Below, piece after piece: positions 1 through 12,564 of a DNA stretch of 64,000 nt (the stretch's first letter is position 1; the number at the start of each line of letters is the position of its first letter). This DNA comes from Owenia fusiformis (lineage: Eukaryota; Annelida; Polychaeta; Sabellida; Oweniidae): assembly GCA_903813345.2 (NCBI GenBank), contig CAIIXF020000001.1, positions 60,343,885 through 60,407,884 of the forward strand, read 5' to 3'. The position numbers and the translations under genes are program-made. The notes under the pieces were generated by a model, which was not told the DNA's origin, did not search any database, and saw only the letters and a program-made list of their open reading frames with translations.

Positions 1-151
1 TGATAGTAGGGTAACAACAAAATATCAAAATCATGGTAGAAATCATACACATTCAAATGATAAATCATGGGTCGTCATAATAATTTGAAATTGTGGATGG
101 TTGTGTGTTCATGAAGATGTCATTGTACATATTCGATCCAAAATATCTTAC

Positions 152-3100
152 ATGCAATTCCTAGCAGCTAAGTCTCTATGTACAAATCGTCTTGACTCAA
201 GATATTCCATCCCCTGAGCAACTTGTTTACAAATCTCCAACATATCTCTGAACGTAAACTTCTACAAATAAAACAAAATCCGTGTTTCAAGCTTCAATTT
301 TACACATGAACTTTGGTTGATATACAAATTGTCGATTTAGGAATTTAGATGGTTCATTGATCTGATTGATCATATGGGACGATGAATTGACTGTGATATG
401 ATAGGGTTTGTTTTACCTTTAATTTAGCCGAAGTGGAATGTTGTGTCACTTGTCTTCAAATTCATGAGTACAGGACAATCTACATTGACTTTATTTTCAG
501 ATTTACTTCGGTTGATTTATAATCGATATGTACCTTATCTGGGTCCCCTACATACGATTTCAAATCGCCATTGGCCATAAATGGGATAACGGCAAATGGA
601 ATCGTATTATTCATTGCAATCCCAACCAAGCCCAACACATTTGGATGATCAAAGTCTTTCATTGCTAAAGCCTCTGTCAGGAATTCTGATAACTGATCTT
701 CTGTACATCCAGATGCCTTAATCGTTTTCACAGCAACAACATTTTCGTTTAGAATACCTCTGTATACAATTCCAAAATGACCTGAAATGTGTAAAATGTT
801 TTCCTTTATGATATCCAAGTGATATCTCAAATCTAAAAATCATAACAACACCATTTATAACACAGAGTTAAATTTCTAACGAAGGCAGGGATCAAGAGAC
901 AATTTTCTCTGTTCTTTCCTTCTTCAACGGAATGAACGGAAGAAAGAATGAACGCTGTTTCTTCCCTTCCCCCAGAGAGAAAAGACACAATACTTATTGT
1001 ATGATAAATAAAACTTGAACCTTGTCCAATAATGTTCTGCTTTTCTATGTCACTGTATTTTAGAAGTCGATCACCCAATATTTCAGCAAGGTTTCTCTCA
1101 AGTTGTGATATCTCAATCCGTGAGGTTGCTACAAGTAGATGTATTATGTAAGTAATGGGTTCATTCACTGTTGAACTAATAATCAAGATGGCGTGGCTAT
1201 CTGACATGGCTGATTCAGCCTCGGTTGATTTACAGGTACATACATGTACGTGCTAGTATAAAGGGTGGTCAAAAAAGTGAACCCCTGCAACAGACTATAT
1301 TTTCCTTAATACTTGGATAAATAGACTCATATCATCACATGTTGTAGAGAAAGGTCTAAAATTTTGGTTGATGCCATAATTTATTCTCTGTCTTAAATTT
1401 TGAAGAAATTACAAGAGCAAACATGCCTGAAAATTAGATATTGTGCAAAATTTTACCAATGTGATTCGCGGAAATTGTTGTAACACATTGGATGATCTTA
1501 AACAGCTTTCAGTATGATACAAGTTTAAAACCCTACCAAGTGACAAAGGGGACTCTATTTAAGCAGAAAACACATTTCACACTTCCATTGATCATTTTGA
1601 GGCAGTTTTAACCGTTCAACAGTTCAAGGGTATGTTACCTACAGTAACAGTTAGAGGGGGCTCTTTTGGAAGGAAGTTGCCCCTTGTGACCAGGAATCTG
1701 AGAAGCCGTTAATCAAATATCTTTAAAAAATCAAAAAATCTAATATTCAATGTTTTGACCCATATTTCATTAGAATTGGTCCATGATTTATGATTAAGAT
1801 ATTGACATTTCGAGATCATATAGGGGTATGTTCGCGATTTCACTGGAAAATATTTTCGCCCATGGAAGCTTAGAACAATTCTTTTGATCACAATAACTTT
1901 GCAACTAACATTTAGGTAGGATGTTAGTTTTAAGCCATAATGCGCAGGATTCAAAATTGAACAAAGTCAGAAAATATTCTTTAAGACTGCAGCTTAAAAA
2001 ATATCTGGGGAAGGATGTTTAAGGGTTGAAGAATCACAGATATTGAAAATCGCATTTTAAGAATTCCTGCAAGTAATAAGGGAAATATGGCCCGTTGCAG
2101 GGGTTCACTTTTTTGGACCCCTCTGTAGCATGTACCATTATCCCAATTTTGACATATAATTATTACTATCAATAATAAATAGAAAATACTTTTTGCTAGA
2201 TATGCACACATACCATATTCCCCATCATTTTCAGTTAAAACCTGCAAGTTTACAAACTCTGGAATTCGTTTATTGTTCACCGCTTTCTTGCGTCGTTTGC
2301 AATATACTCCGAGTATCACAAAGCCAATAATAAGAATGACAACTCCCGCTGCAGCAAGTCCAACGTAGAGCTCCATGTTGACGTACTTTACGTTACCAAC
2401 TGTGTAGTTTCGCCCAATCTCCCCTACTTGGGCCTACATTTAAAACATAATTTTGATCGATATCAACAGACCGTACTCCAAGGGAACAAGAAAAGGTGTG
2501 ACAGAAACAAGTTAACAGTGAATTGGTGACGTGAAATCGTTATACGAACCTGAACGTAATACGACAGTTCTGGTCCGGCCCCCAATGTTCCATAATCTGG
2601 TTTTCTCTTGGGAAGACGACAAAGAAGAGCATTCTCGTTCAACTGAATCACTTCACAAATGCTATCTCCTACTCTTACATTCATATCAGATCCTCTAACA
2701 GCTGAAGAAGGATCTTTCACCTGCATTTAGTTATGAATAAAATTTACATTCATTTACATTCTAATATTTACACCTACGTCATATCTAACAAAATACATGT
2801 ACCTATTATAAAAAGCAAATAAGCTACCCTCAACTTTATTCATATACTATCAGGAAAACGGATAAAGAACTACTTTCTTAAAAGCCATACTGAAGCAATT
2901 ACTATTGGTTTTGTACTAGCACTTACCGGAACAGCGAGTGTGAGTATATCGAACCAGTTATTTGCAAAAAAAATATCTTCCAATTCTTTAAATTCAATAT
3001 CTGGAGTAACCTTAAGTTTGGTATTTGGATTGTTGGGCAAGGCCTTTGTTAGGTTCTCATACTTCTTCACACCATCAAGCTTTATGCCGATTTCGAAGTC

Positions 3101-6100
3101 AAAGTTCTCAAGTAGTTCAGTTATGTTAAGACCTTGTAAGTCAGATATTGTGGAGGTAATAGTGTTTACTGCAGTGGTTAGGTCAGGAACTTGGCAGAGC
3201 ATGGAGTCAAAACGGACATCATTACACTCCTTAAAAAGATTCAGATTTCATTCAAAACGGAATGCATATGAATATGAACATTTTCGATTATTACATGCCT
3301 TTCTCCATTTCTTCAACTGTTTCTTTTCCTTACCTGCTCTACAAAAACAGTCATGTTTCCTATTTTCACGACGATAATGAGTTGTGGTTCAGGAACTGAT
3401 GTCAGGTAGATGCCGATTATCTTTATATTTATACCACCACTGAAAATTAAAACGAAAGTGACATTCAAGATACCCTGCGCGCAGAGTCAAGTCTATAAAC
3501 TACTTGCTTATTTTATTGAATATGTTATTATGTCCAGACTAATCAATATGATAACATTAATAAGTCATAATCACTCCTAAAATTTTGTCAAAATAGTTTA
3601 ATTTGAAAACGCTGTTTTAAGAATATCTTACAATTTTGATAACTTAATTTTTTCTACAGGTTTGACCTGTAATGTCAGTGTTATCTTAGGTAGTCAAAGG
3701 AGCAGTATTTACCTAATAGGCGTTTCAATGTTTGTGATGTTCCTTATTTCTGGATCTTCTAAATATGAATAGTCAAGGTTTACGCCAGGTTCAGCATTCG
3801 AAAATATCAATTTCCCAACGAGTAGAATGGAGATGGTACCATTTTTCACTGATGGCGATGCTCCAGTCAGACATTCCACTGTGGTGATGTTGTCAATCCA
3901 GTTTTTGCTAGAAGTGTTAAAAACTCTATGGTCATAAAATTCTGAACATCACCACGGAATGTCCATTACTTTAAAATGTTGAAACCCAAAGATGACCATT
4001 GTCAAAAATTGTGAGTATTATATGATGACTCGCAGAGTTCCTTGGACCAGGGGGTACAAAATACAGCATTGGACATTGGAAAGTGTTGCACTTCTTATAC
4101 TCCAAGGGCTTCAATAATCAAGTGAGAAACCCCGGTGAGAAACCTCTTGCAATCGGGACGTTAACACAACGCAACAAAGACATATGAAATTCACTAGATA
4201 ACGTCCTTGTTGAGGGAATTTTCACATGATTATTAGACCTACTGCATATTACTTACTAACGTTTTAGTAACCGGATGTTACAATTAACATACGGCTAAAA
4301 TATATGACCACAAATCGACCTTCTCCTTTGTGAAAATGATGAAATTCAAATTCCCTCCGACAGAAGTTCATCCATTTTGTTATAAAGACTGATAAACACG
4401 TGTTTTTATAACCAGGTTGGGACCAGTGGCTTAAGCTACAGCGTTTTATTAAGAAAAAACACTTACAGCCAGGTTGAATCACAAATGTCATAACTGAGGT
4501 ATGTGTAGATATTTTACCTTGTAATGTTACATATAATATCAGATATCTTAACCTCCTCTATCTGTTCATGTGGCGAAAGATTCTTTATTTTTATCTCCAC
4601 AAGTGTCCCGCCAGATTTAGGCCCGAAGCTAGGATGGACGTGTGTAATCTTTGTATCTGGTTCTAAATCTGTAAAATATATACCCGAGAATATTTATTAC
4701 GATTTCAGTTACATGTCGTTACATTTAACCATGACAAACACAAGGCTAATTGGGCAATTCTCTATCAAGATCAATGGTGCAGGCCAGGTGTAAAAGGGTA
4801 GGAGGTCCTATCATTATGGTCCTACTTTCCATTGATTTATATGGTGACCTAAATACAACTCTTTCCCTTATTATCGTATCCACAATCAGGGCCTCTAAAG
4901 GCCGTCAAGAAAGGGGACCATAATCCCCGGGGGACTATAATTTCTTTCACATCGAGTTCGATCACACCGAATCTTACAGGTACTCAAGCATTCATATGAA
5001 GACTTAAATGATCCCCTCGTGGAAAACAGTGACAGCTTACGATCTCTATTGTCAACACCATCATCCACCCTCCCCCTCCCCACGATTGGACCAAAACGCG
5101 CAACAAAAATCACAACCTTTTATGAGGAAAAAGGTCCCAAATATCCCAAACTATGATCCAACGCTCAGAAAAACATGTTTAATACAGTTTATAACTTTAA
5201 TAACATCACAGGAACAAGGATCGAAACAAGCCATAGTGATGAATGTTGATGAATTATTACCAATACGATGTTTTGCTCATTGCAAAATACATTTCGCAAA
5301 AACATGTATGATCTTGACATCTTGATATGTTTATGTTTATGTTTACACAGGCTTTCATCTCAGATACATGCCCCATCCCAATTCCCTCTCATTAAGCTAG
5401 AATTCAATGTGAAATTGTACCATCTCCAGACAAACTTGTTTCACTTGGTTTCAAATTGTCATATCTGATATCAACTGTTTCAACCAATCAACTCTCTAAG
5501 AATTGGTCATGTGACTTGCAAAACTTGGAGTTATAACAATCTTATATTAAAACGAAGTATGCCAATATGCATGTTATTGTATCTAGAATGAAATAATGTT
5601 TTGTAACACAATACCATGCCAGTTTGCATGCATGGCCTTTCATGTTTTAGTTTTAGAACTATTAGGGTAGATCAAAAAAATAAAATGATCCAGTATGTGT
5701 AATCCCATGCATATTCAAATTATATGCCCTCAATTACTATTTGTATTATGGATGCTCATTGGATTATTGATATTCATGGCCACATGATATGAAATAGAAT
5801 TACTAATTTCCTCGAAAACCTAAATCCTTCCTACCAGGTGAGATGAAAAGTACAAATGACCATTTAATTAGATCATGTGAGCAGTCAAAAGTACCCTTTA
5901 TCTTCCTTGCTACCAGGTCTTATAGGGGTTTGAATGGCCAAATGCAATAGAAATACATATACGAAGCTGTCATCATTAAATGTTGAAAATGAAAGACTAC
6001 TTATTTGTTCTTCAAATAGAGTACATAATAATAGGTTATATACTAGATATAGTAATCAAAACAAATAGTAACTGTCATATTTTGCACTACATCGCGCAAA

Positions 6101-9100
6101 GGCAATCACTGTCTGTATACTATTGAAATCTCTTTCAAAATGATGTTTTATAGTTTGTGGAAAAAAAGCTAAATCTATTTAAACTAGCTTTAACTTTTAC
6201 TGACCATACACAATATCAATAAGGAGTTACCTTTATGTTAGTATTGTCCCTTAAAACACTTATTTTATTTTCTCTTCATCTATGATTTACTTTGAAATTT
6301 TCACTGAACATCTGGGATCTTTTTAGTTATTTACTAGTATGTTTTTCAGATTTGTCCTTTCTTTTGCATTTTTGGGATCATTGTTTTTAGATCATCTACA
6401 TTTTATTTTGGAAAAGTAACAAATTGGTTCAATTTCTTTACAAAGAGCCACTCTTAGTCTCCATTTCTACAATTGCTTCAATTCCCAATTGTACTCCACA
6501 GAGTAGCAAACAACAGAAAATGAATGGATAATGATAGCTGCATCCCAATGAACAAAATGTGATTTCCTAAATCGAGGTTTCATCACTTTCATTAATCTAA
6601 AATTAATTAGAAATTATTTTTCTATTTTCAAATTTCTTCCATGTGCATGTAATAAAAATTGGTTATGTCTTAGGCCCTAAGGATCTGAAACCTGCTGGTC
6701 AAAATGGAATTACGGACCAGTTGCAATGTTATTCTCCTATACCCAGTGAAAAAATCAACTGGTCTGTATCAAGAATAACCTGATAATGACCAGCGGACCG
6801 GCCCCTAGGGCCTACATTGTAATGTGCTGGGAGGTTTAGGCTACAGGGTTTATACCGAGGGAAATATGTGGGGGACCGTATTGGCATCATTGGTTTCAAG
6901 GCATTGTACTTCTGTCTAGCCTGAGTTTCGAAGGCAATAAATTCTTTTTGAAGGGTGTCCTGAGATTCCCAAATTAAGAAATAATTGTACTTATTTGAGA
7001 AATTGATTTTAAAGTTTTATAAATTGAATTTTCTTTATTTTATTAAATAATATTCTTTGGTTTTTTGAAGATTTTTTTACAAAGCAAAACATTATTTTTC
7101 ATTCTAGATACAATAACATGCATATTGGCATACTTTGTTTTAATATAAGATTGTTATAACTCCAAGTTTTGCAAGTCACATGACCAATTCTTAGAGAGCT
7201 GATTGGTTGAAACAGTTGATATCAGATATGACAATTTGAAATTAGAAATAAGCTGTTATTCCAGTGGGAAATTGTATCAACTCCATTTCCATAGTTTTAA
7301 AAAAGGATCTTGTAAATTGTTTCAAGGTATGATATTTCATATAAGATATCTCTAGGGTGAGACCAGGTGACATACAAAAAATTAAGTTTCACATAGCAAT
7401 ACTAAGTAAGATACAGACCTCTAAACTTTCAAACCTTGATTTCTCAGTTCCGTAAAAATGTGAGATAGTACAAAGTTATTCTCATGCGACGATTTATGTT
7501 TCGCCATTTGTTGAAGCGTGAACAGTACCTTTATATCTTGATATGCTGTCCACGATCACCCATGCCGGTTTGTACCTGCACTGTATCCTCACCATCGTAT
7601 CTCTTTCATCTAACAGGATACCTCCACGAATGATGAGATCAAACTGAACAATTTCCGGATCCTGAGAATTATCAAAGGTGAATCAGAGAAAGGTAAAATC
7701 AGAGAAAAACATTTTTGAAGGCAGTCTCTTGTTTAGTTACGCTTATACAACTAGTATTTACTCGAAAAGGAAATCGATTAAGTGATGATATTCGGGAACT
7801 TAATTAATAATTTTATTAACTTTCACAATTAATATGTAATATTAAACCACATAATGTTTTTCGAAATATTGTTTCGTATTTGGTCTTTCGGTCTAACATA
7901 AACGTAATATGGGGAAATATATGGAAAGTGATGAGCAGTGACAACAAGTCGATGGGAATCGAAGTGCGTTGGACCAAGGGATTTCAATAGAAGCTTTAGC
8001 TCACTGGCATGTACTCTAAAAACTTACGACTCGTTTCTGGCCACAGGGTCCAACTTCTCCTACGGATAGATCAACAATATCAAGTACAAGTGTGTAGTTC
8101 CATTTAATAGGCGAACTTATAATAAGCTGTCTGCAAACGGACTCATTTTTGACCTGAATAAATAAAGACAGAGTGACACAAAATACATCCCTCTATTTTG
8201 AAATTACTTTTATCCTGAAGTCTTCATGAATTCCCATGTGTATAGATAGACAGTGATCAGTATAGAGAAACGATGATTTACCTACACTGTATCAATGCCT
8301 TTGAGATTTAGAAAAATTAATTTTTCGTCAAGGCATGCACTCCACCCAATTCACTTAAAACTGCAAGCCTTTCTTTATCAATATGTATGAAATAAGGCCA
8401 TCGTGTCTTTATAATTTGCAAAGGTATTCCATAAAAGTGGTTATGGGTAGTTATATTATTGTTATTTTGTTATGAAAAGACAGAAACTACTCTATTTTGG
8501 GCATGGTCGGATTTTGGTTCATTTCATTTTATTTATCTCAGAGTAAAATGAGAGAATTGTATTTGTTTGTGTCACCCTGTATTTCAAAACGCATATAATT
8601 GATCTGTTGCAAACTTGAGATGATTTGTTATAGTCGATCAGTTATGTTTTGTGCTTCTATATTCTTTAAAATGTGGCACTAAAAACTGTTGGAACCATTG
8701 GAATAGAGACATCTAAATATGGACAAGTAAAACACCGATCAGTTTTGAATAACTAGACAACTAGTGTCATGTTTAATGCTAGGATTAATGCTATTTTGTA
8801 TTCTCTTTATTGACAATACCTTAATAATAATGGCCTTTGTTGCATTTATCTCATTTTAGTTACCTGATTTTCGTATCCATTAGGATAAATTGTTAGATTA
8901 TATTTTGGAGGTATGACCAGGAAGCTGGTTGTTATTGGTCCAAAACCAGAAAACGAATCAGCACCACACGATACGCTGACTGAAATATGAAAGTAAAAAA
9001 GTAAATATTCATGACAGTATACATGGCAAAACAATTAGCATCGTAAGAGAAAATCGACATGGCCACAAATAGAGCATGTATGCTCAGTACAGTTTAAACC

Positions 9101-9593
9101 ATAAATAAATTAGTAGTGGATTTGCTGAAGTGAGGATTTCCCATGTTAAAAATAAGAGAATTGGAGAATTGAGAGTATAAAAATGCAATACAAATTTTAA
9201 GGGTAATGTATCTAAACAATATTGGAAACTATGGGCTTTCAAACCACCATGGTTTGGAAATGGTGATTGAAAATCGACTTATCATTTATTTATATCGTCC
9301 GGACTATAGTAACAAACACGTGTATGCCTTTTAAGAATGCGGTCTTTTCCTTTACATTCGCATTGACTTATTCTGGAAAGTTTATTTTTCATTTTTCAAG
9401 GTGGGATTTCAAATCCTAATATAAATATATATAAAAAAAATACTGTAAAACTCGAAGATAAAAATAATAAATGTTATAACTTACTTTCATCGGTTGATAC
9501 GTAGTCCCCGGCTATTGGGGACCGCCCGATCAACACAAGTACAAGAATCGCCAAAAGTTCTCCCACGTTCCTCCTCATAACCCATCGATCCAT
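152..9593 (-). CDS. MET/RON-like IPT receptor tyrosine kinase, gene A (partial, 3' end outside window)
   Basis: Exons in gene order: 9485-9593, 8864-8979, 8028-8153, 7529-7661, 4518-4668, 3713-3907, 3334-3439, 2927-3229, 2550-2720, 2214-2433, 1021-1128, 534-781, 152-261. All joins keep frame (about 698 codons) and use GT-AG. The start MDRWVMRR leads into a hydrophobic signal segment. Exon 5 has an IPT/TIG core ([11 protein letters not shown]). Exons 8-9 have a second IPT-like module ([18 protein letters not shown]). Exon 10 holds the single membrane helix followed by KRRKK. The kinase starts with [11 protein letters not shown] and has VAVK, FLTEAL and [11 protein letters not shown], which is typical of the MET family, then HRDLAARNC. 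The DFG segment lies beyond position 1. The donor after exon 11 is GTTCAAG, weaker than the rest. It is a membrane receptor kinase by homology; the ligand is unknown. It is a tandem paralogue of the gene at 14217-25291, with many exons of identical length (195, 106, 303, 171, 108, 248, 110 nt). Confidence 0.88.
1263..2123. mobile_element. MITE with inverted ends in gene A intron
   Basis: The left end carries AAAAAAGTGAACCCCTGCAAC (inside 1269-1291) and the right end carries its reverse complement (2095-2115). About 860 bp lie between. There is no transposase ORF. It sits in the intron between the transmembrane exon and the juxtamembrane exon of the kinase gene. The superfamily is not determined. 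Confidence 0.75.
4784..4955 (+). mobile_element. 172-bp MITE, copy 1 (CCGGTGTAAAAG family)
   Basis: This is a reverse-complement relative of 54591-54762 of the same length. It shares the GTGTAAAAGGGTAGG end, the internal GACCTAA and GGGACCATAATCCCC blocks. The ends here are somewhat decayed (CCAGGTG at the left, CTTTCACATCG at the right). It lies in intron 4 of gene A. Confidence 0.7.
5449..7242. mobile_element. 1.8-kb element with about 155-bp terminal inverted repeats
   Basis: Positions 5449-5603 and 7085-7242 are near-perfect inverted copies. Both contain TTTCAAATTGTCATATCTGA, a CATGTGACTTGCAAAAC block and an inner ATTCTAGATACAATAACATG block. The 1.5 kb between the arms has no transposase-like ORF and contains a second, smaller MITE at 6671-6814. 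The element fills much of intron 4 of kinase gene A. It is a non-autonomous DNA transposon or fold-back element; the superfamily is unknown. Confidence 0.8.
6671..6814. mobile_element. 144-bp MITE nested in the long-TIR element
   Basis: The ends are TAGGCCCTAAGGATCTG and its imperfect inverse GACCGGCCCCTAGGGCCTA, with an internal inverted CTGGTC/GACCAG pair. It could fold into one long imperfect hairpin. Confidence 0.65.
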
Positions 9594-10429
9594 TTTAATA
9601 GAGACTTTTCACGTTTCATGAACACACCTACAAAAGAGATAAAGGAACTAAACCTTAAATTGTCAGTTTTATTCCTACCCTTTCCGGAACAAAGCGCACA
9701 TAAAATATCCCATTCCCTTTAAATTGCGAAACACGAGGATATTTCTCAGTCTATTCGTATACTTGTAATTAAACAAAATAAAAAATTATTTCTCTTATTC
9801 AACATTCTGTTTTTCATTTAAATGAACTGTGTTTAGGCAAAAAAGGACTTACCTTAATAAATCCACAATGCATCCATAATGCTCGAAAACATGTGTGTAT
9901 ACATTGTACATTAACAGTAGCCTAAATATGTAAGTAAGGAAACTGTCTAAACTGATTATAACCATTTGTCTTGTTTGTATATGCAAAATAAGTCATTTGA
10001 AAAGTCACTTAATCATGAGATGAAAAGTAAGCCTGTCGCGCAAAACAATTGAAGAACAGTTGTATTTGATATAAAAAAAACAAAAGAACTATTCCTGCAT
10101 GTTAAACTTTATTGCTATCATGACATCTTTCAAACATCTTCTATAGAATTTGTGTCAATTTGAAGCCGAAATGTCTGTTAATTCACATTTAAAGGGTTGG
10201 CATTGTACAATCACAAAATCGTTTGATCTACATTATTGAGATTTGTTACAACTTACTGAGTACATCTTAGACCTTGAAATTGAAAGATTTACATGTATTT
10301 GACTGAGAAAAGAAATATGTCAAAGCACACTGTTCCACAACTAGTTACTTTGACGGAACGTCAATGTAACAAAATGGATGAACTTCTTGAATACGAGTTT
10401 TCACAGCAAAAAAAGAGAATCAAATCCCC
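9594..10429. other. intergenic stretch upstream of kinase gene A
   Basis: This is AT-rich sequence 5' of the gene A start codon. It should contain the 5' UTR and promoter of gene A, but I see no unambiguous TATA box or other element. Confidence 0.4.
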
Positions 10430-10503
10430 GAATCCTGGAGGCAGGATTCAAGCAGGATTCATATGCGCATATGAATCCTGTATGAATCCTGCCTCCAGGA
10501 TTC
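10430..10503. repeat. 74-bp near-perfect palindrome built from satellite motifs
   Basis: The arms 10430-10466 and 10467-10503 are reverse complements with two mismatches in 37 bp, centred on ATATGCGCATAT. The arms are made of the same GCAGGATTCATATG words as the adjacent satellite, so this is a head-to-head junction of satellite sequence. Confidence 0.85.
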
Positions 10504-10528
10504 ATGCAGGATTCGCTGTTTAAGTAGT

Positions 10529-12564
10529 AATCCAACCTTCAGGATTCGTGCAGGATTCATATGGAAGGTAGTTTACAAAAAAAAATTTTTTATTATTTTA
10601 TTATTAATAAATTTATTTCAATAGAATACAAAAAATATGTAACAGACATGTAAATTCTTAAATCGCCACAATGGCATTATATAAGAATAGGGGGCAGGTG
10701 GAAGTAGAAGTGGCAGAGCAGGCAGGGTCTTGGACTAGGGCAAGTGTGACGGGACTTGAGGATACTAGAGATGGATAAGAAGGAGGGAATTAGCTATTGT
10801 CTTTGATAAAATTAACAATGAGAAGTAGTATTTGGGAATTTGCATCTATGTTTAATTTGGGAATTCCTGTTTTCAAAATAGCTATGAAATCAGTTTGAGG
10901 GAGATTATGACTGAAGATGTTTGGTTCGAGATCAGTAAGTTTGTCCATGAATTGCTGTCTTTGTATAGTAAGTAAGTCACATTGAAAGAGAAAATGTTTC
11001 AGAGTTTGTGGTTTTCCACAAGTGCAATTAGGGCTGTCAATAGACTGAAAATTGTGAGCGTAGAACTGGGCTTTAAAGTATAGGTCGGCTCTCACTTTAT
11101 TGAGAACATTTCTTGAACCCTTGTTAGATTAAGCTGGCTTGTTGACAAAATCGAGGGCGTTTTTTGGAAATGTACTCTTTGGTGTTTTTTAAAATTCGAA
11201 AGAGTATTCTTAGATTTAATAGCAGGTGGGAGGTTGATCCAATTTGAAATTGCAGATGGTATTGCTGAGGTGGAGAATCTATTTGAACATCTAATGGGCA
11301 TTTTAAATGCTTCATTATATCTCAATACTCTGTTTGCATGGTTTCTAAATTTGTCAAAAATATCAGTTACATAGGGAGGACTTGTACCATTTACAATTTT
11401 GAACATAAAGTTGTTAATCTGGATACTGCGTCTTGATTCAAGAGTTGGCCAATTGAGTAGGTTTAAAACCTTTTTTGAACTGCTTCCTTGGATACACCCA
11501 GAACAATAAAGTGCAGCTTTGTAATAAAGACTGTCGAGTCGTTGTAATAGGAACTTTGAGGCTGTGCTGTACATGATAGCACCATAGTCAAAATGGGGTA
11601 AAATAAAGGACTTAAATATGGTTTCTAGATGCTTACTACCTAACTTATATTTAAGTTTCTTTAAAGGGTTCAACATTTTTCGTATTTTTGATATGATTTC
11701 TCCAATATGCTTGTCATATGATAAGCTTGGGTCAAAAGTAAATCCCAGATGTTTGTGCTCGTGATCTCTGGTAATTTCAACATTGTTTAACTTTGAGACA
11801 GAAACATTATCTACTTTAGATCTGGATGAGTGGAATATCATTTCAGAACTCCTTTCAGGTTTAAACTCTAATTTCCAGGTGTCAGAAAATTTTTCAATTT
11901 TAATTAGGTTAGATCTGGCTATTGCATCTACTTCTTGTGGATGCTTAGGGTCAAAAGGATGATGTAGAGAAGTGTCATCCGCATAAATGCATTACAAATG
12001 AATCCAACCTTCAGGATTCGTGCAGGATTCATATGTAAGGTACTTTACAAATGAATCCTGTAGCCAGGATTCGAGCAGGATTCATATGTAAGGTAGTTTA
12101 CAAATTAATCCAACCTTCAGGATTCGTGCAGGATTCATATGGAAGGTACTTTACAAATGAATCCTGTAGCCAGGATTCATGCAGGATTCATATGTGAGGT
12201 AGTTTACAAATGAATCCAACCTTCAGGATTCGTGCAGGATTCATATGTAAGGTACTTTACAAATGAATCCTGTAGCCAGGATTCGAGCAGGATTCATATG
12301 TAAGGTAGTTTACAAATGAATCCAACCTTCAGGATTCGTGCAGGATTTATATGGAAGGTACTTTACAAATGAATCCTGTAGCCAGGATTCATGCAGGATT
12401 CATATGTAAGGTAGTTTACAAATGAATCCAACCTTCAGGATTCGTGCAGGATTCATATGGAAGGTAGTTTACAAATGAATCCTGTAGCCAGGATTCAAAA
12501 GGATTCATATGTAAGGTAGTTTACAAATGAATCCAACCTTCAGGATTCGTGCAGGATTCATATG
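10529..12564 (+). repeat. 53-bp satellite with alternating A/B monomers (106-bp dimer), split by a LINE
   Basis: Monomer A begins AATCCAACCTTCAGGATTCG and monomer B begins AATCCTGTAGCCAGGATTC. Both continue through GCAGGATTCATATG and TTTACAAATG, and each is 53 bp. About ten monomers alternate from 12001 to 12564, and one A monomer lies at 10529-10579. The interval 10580-11991 is an inserted LINE fragment. Alternation over several dimers indicates that the dimer is the amplifying unit. Confidence 0.88.
10580..11991 (-). mobile_element. 5'-truncated CR1/Jockey-like LINE (reverse transcriptase 3' part, decayed)
   Basis: Read on the minus strand, the element begins at the reverse transcriptase YADD motif (codons near 11970) and continues through thumb and C-terminal sequence such as KHLGFTFDPSLSYDKHI and SKHLETIFKSFILPHFDYGA. 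It ends with a Cys/His-rich segment (CTCGKPQTLKHFLFQC, about 10980-11020). A frameshift near 11095 separates the two ORF pieces. The tail is A-rich on the minus strand (T-rich at 10580-10610). The flanks share TTACAAA (10573-10579 and 11992-11998), a likely target duplication within the satellite. It is related to, but distinct from, the full-length LINE at 30724-47618. Confidence 0.85.

Noticed and set aside
1709-1954. 81-codon ORF inside the 1263-2123 MITE as a transposase
   Set aside because: There is no catalytic motif, it is too short, and it overlaps AT-rich non-coding sequence.
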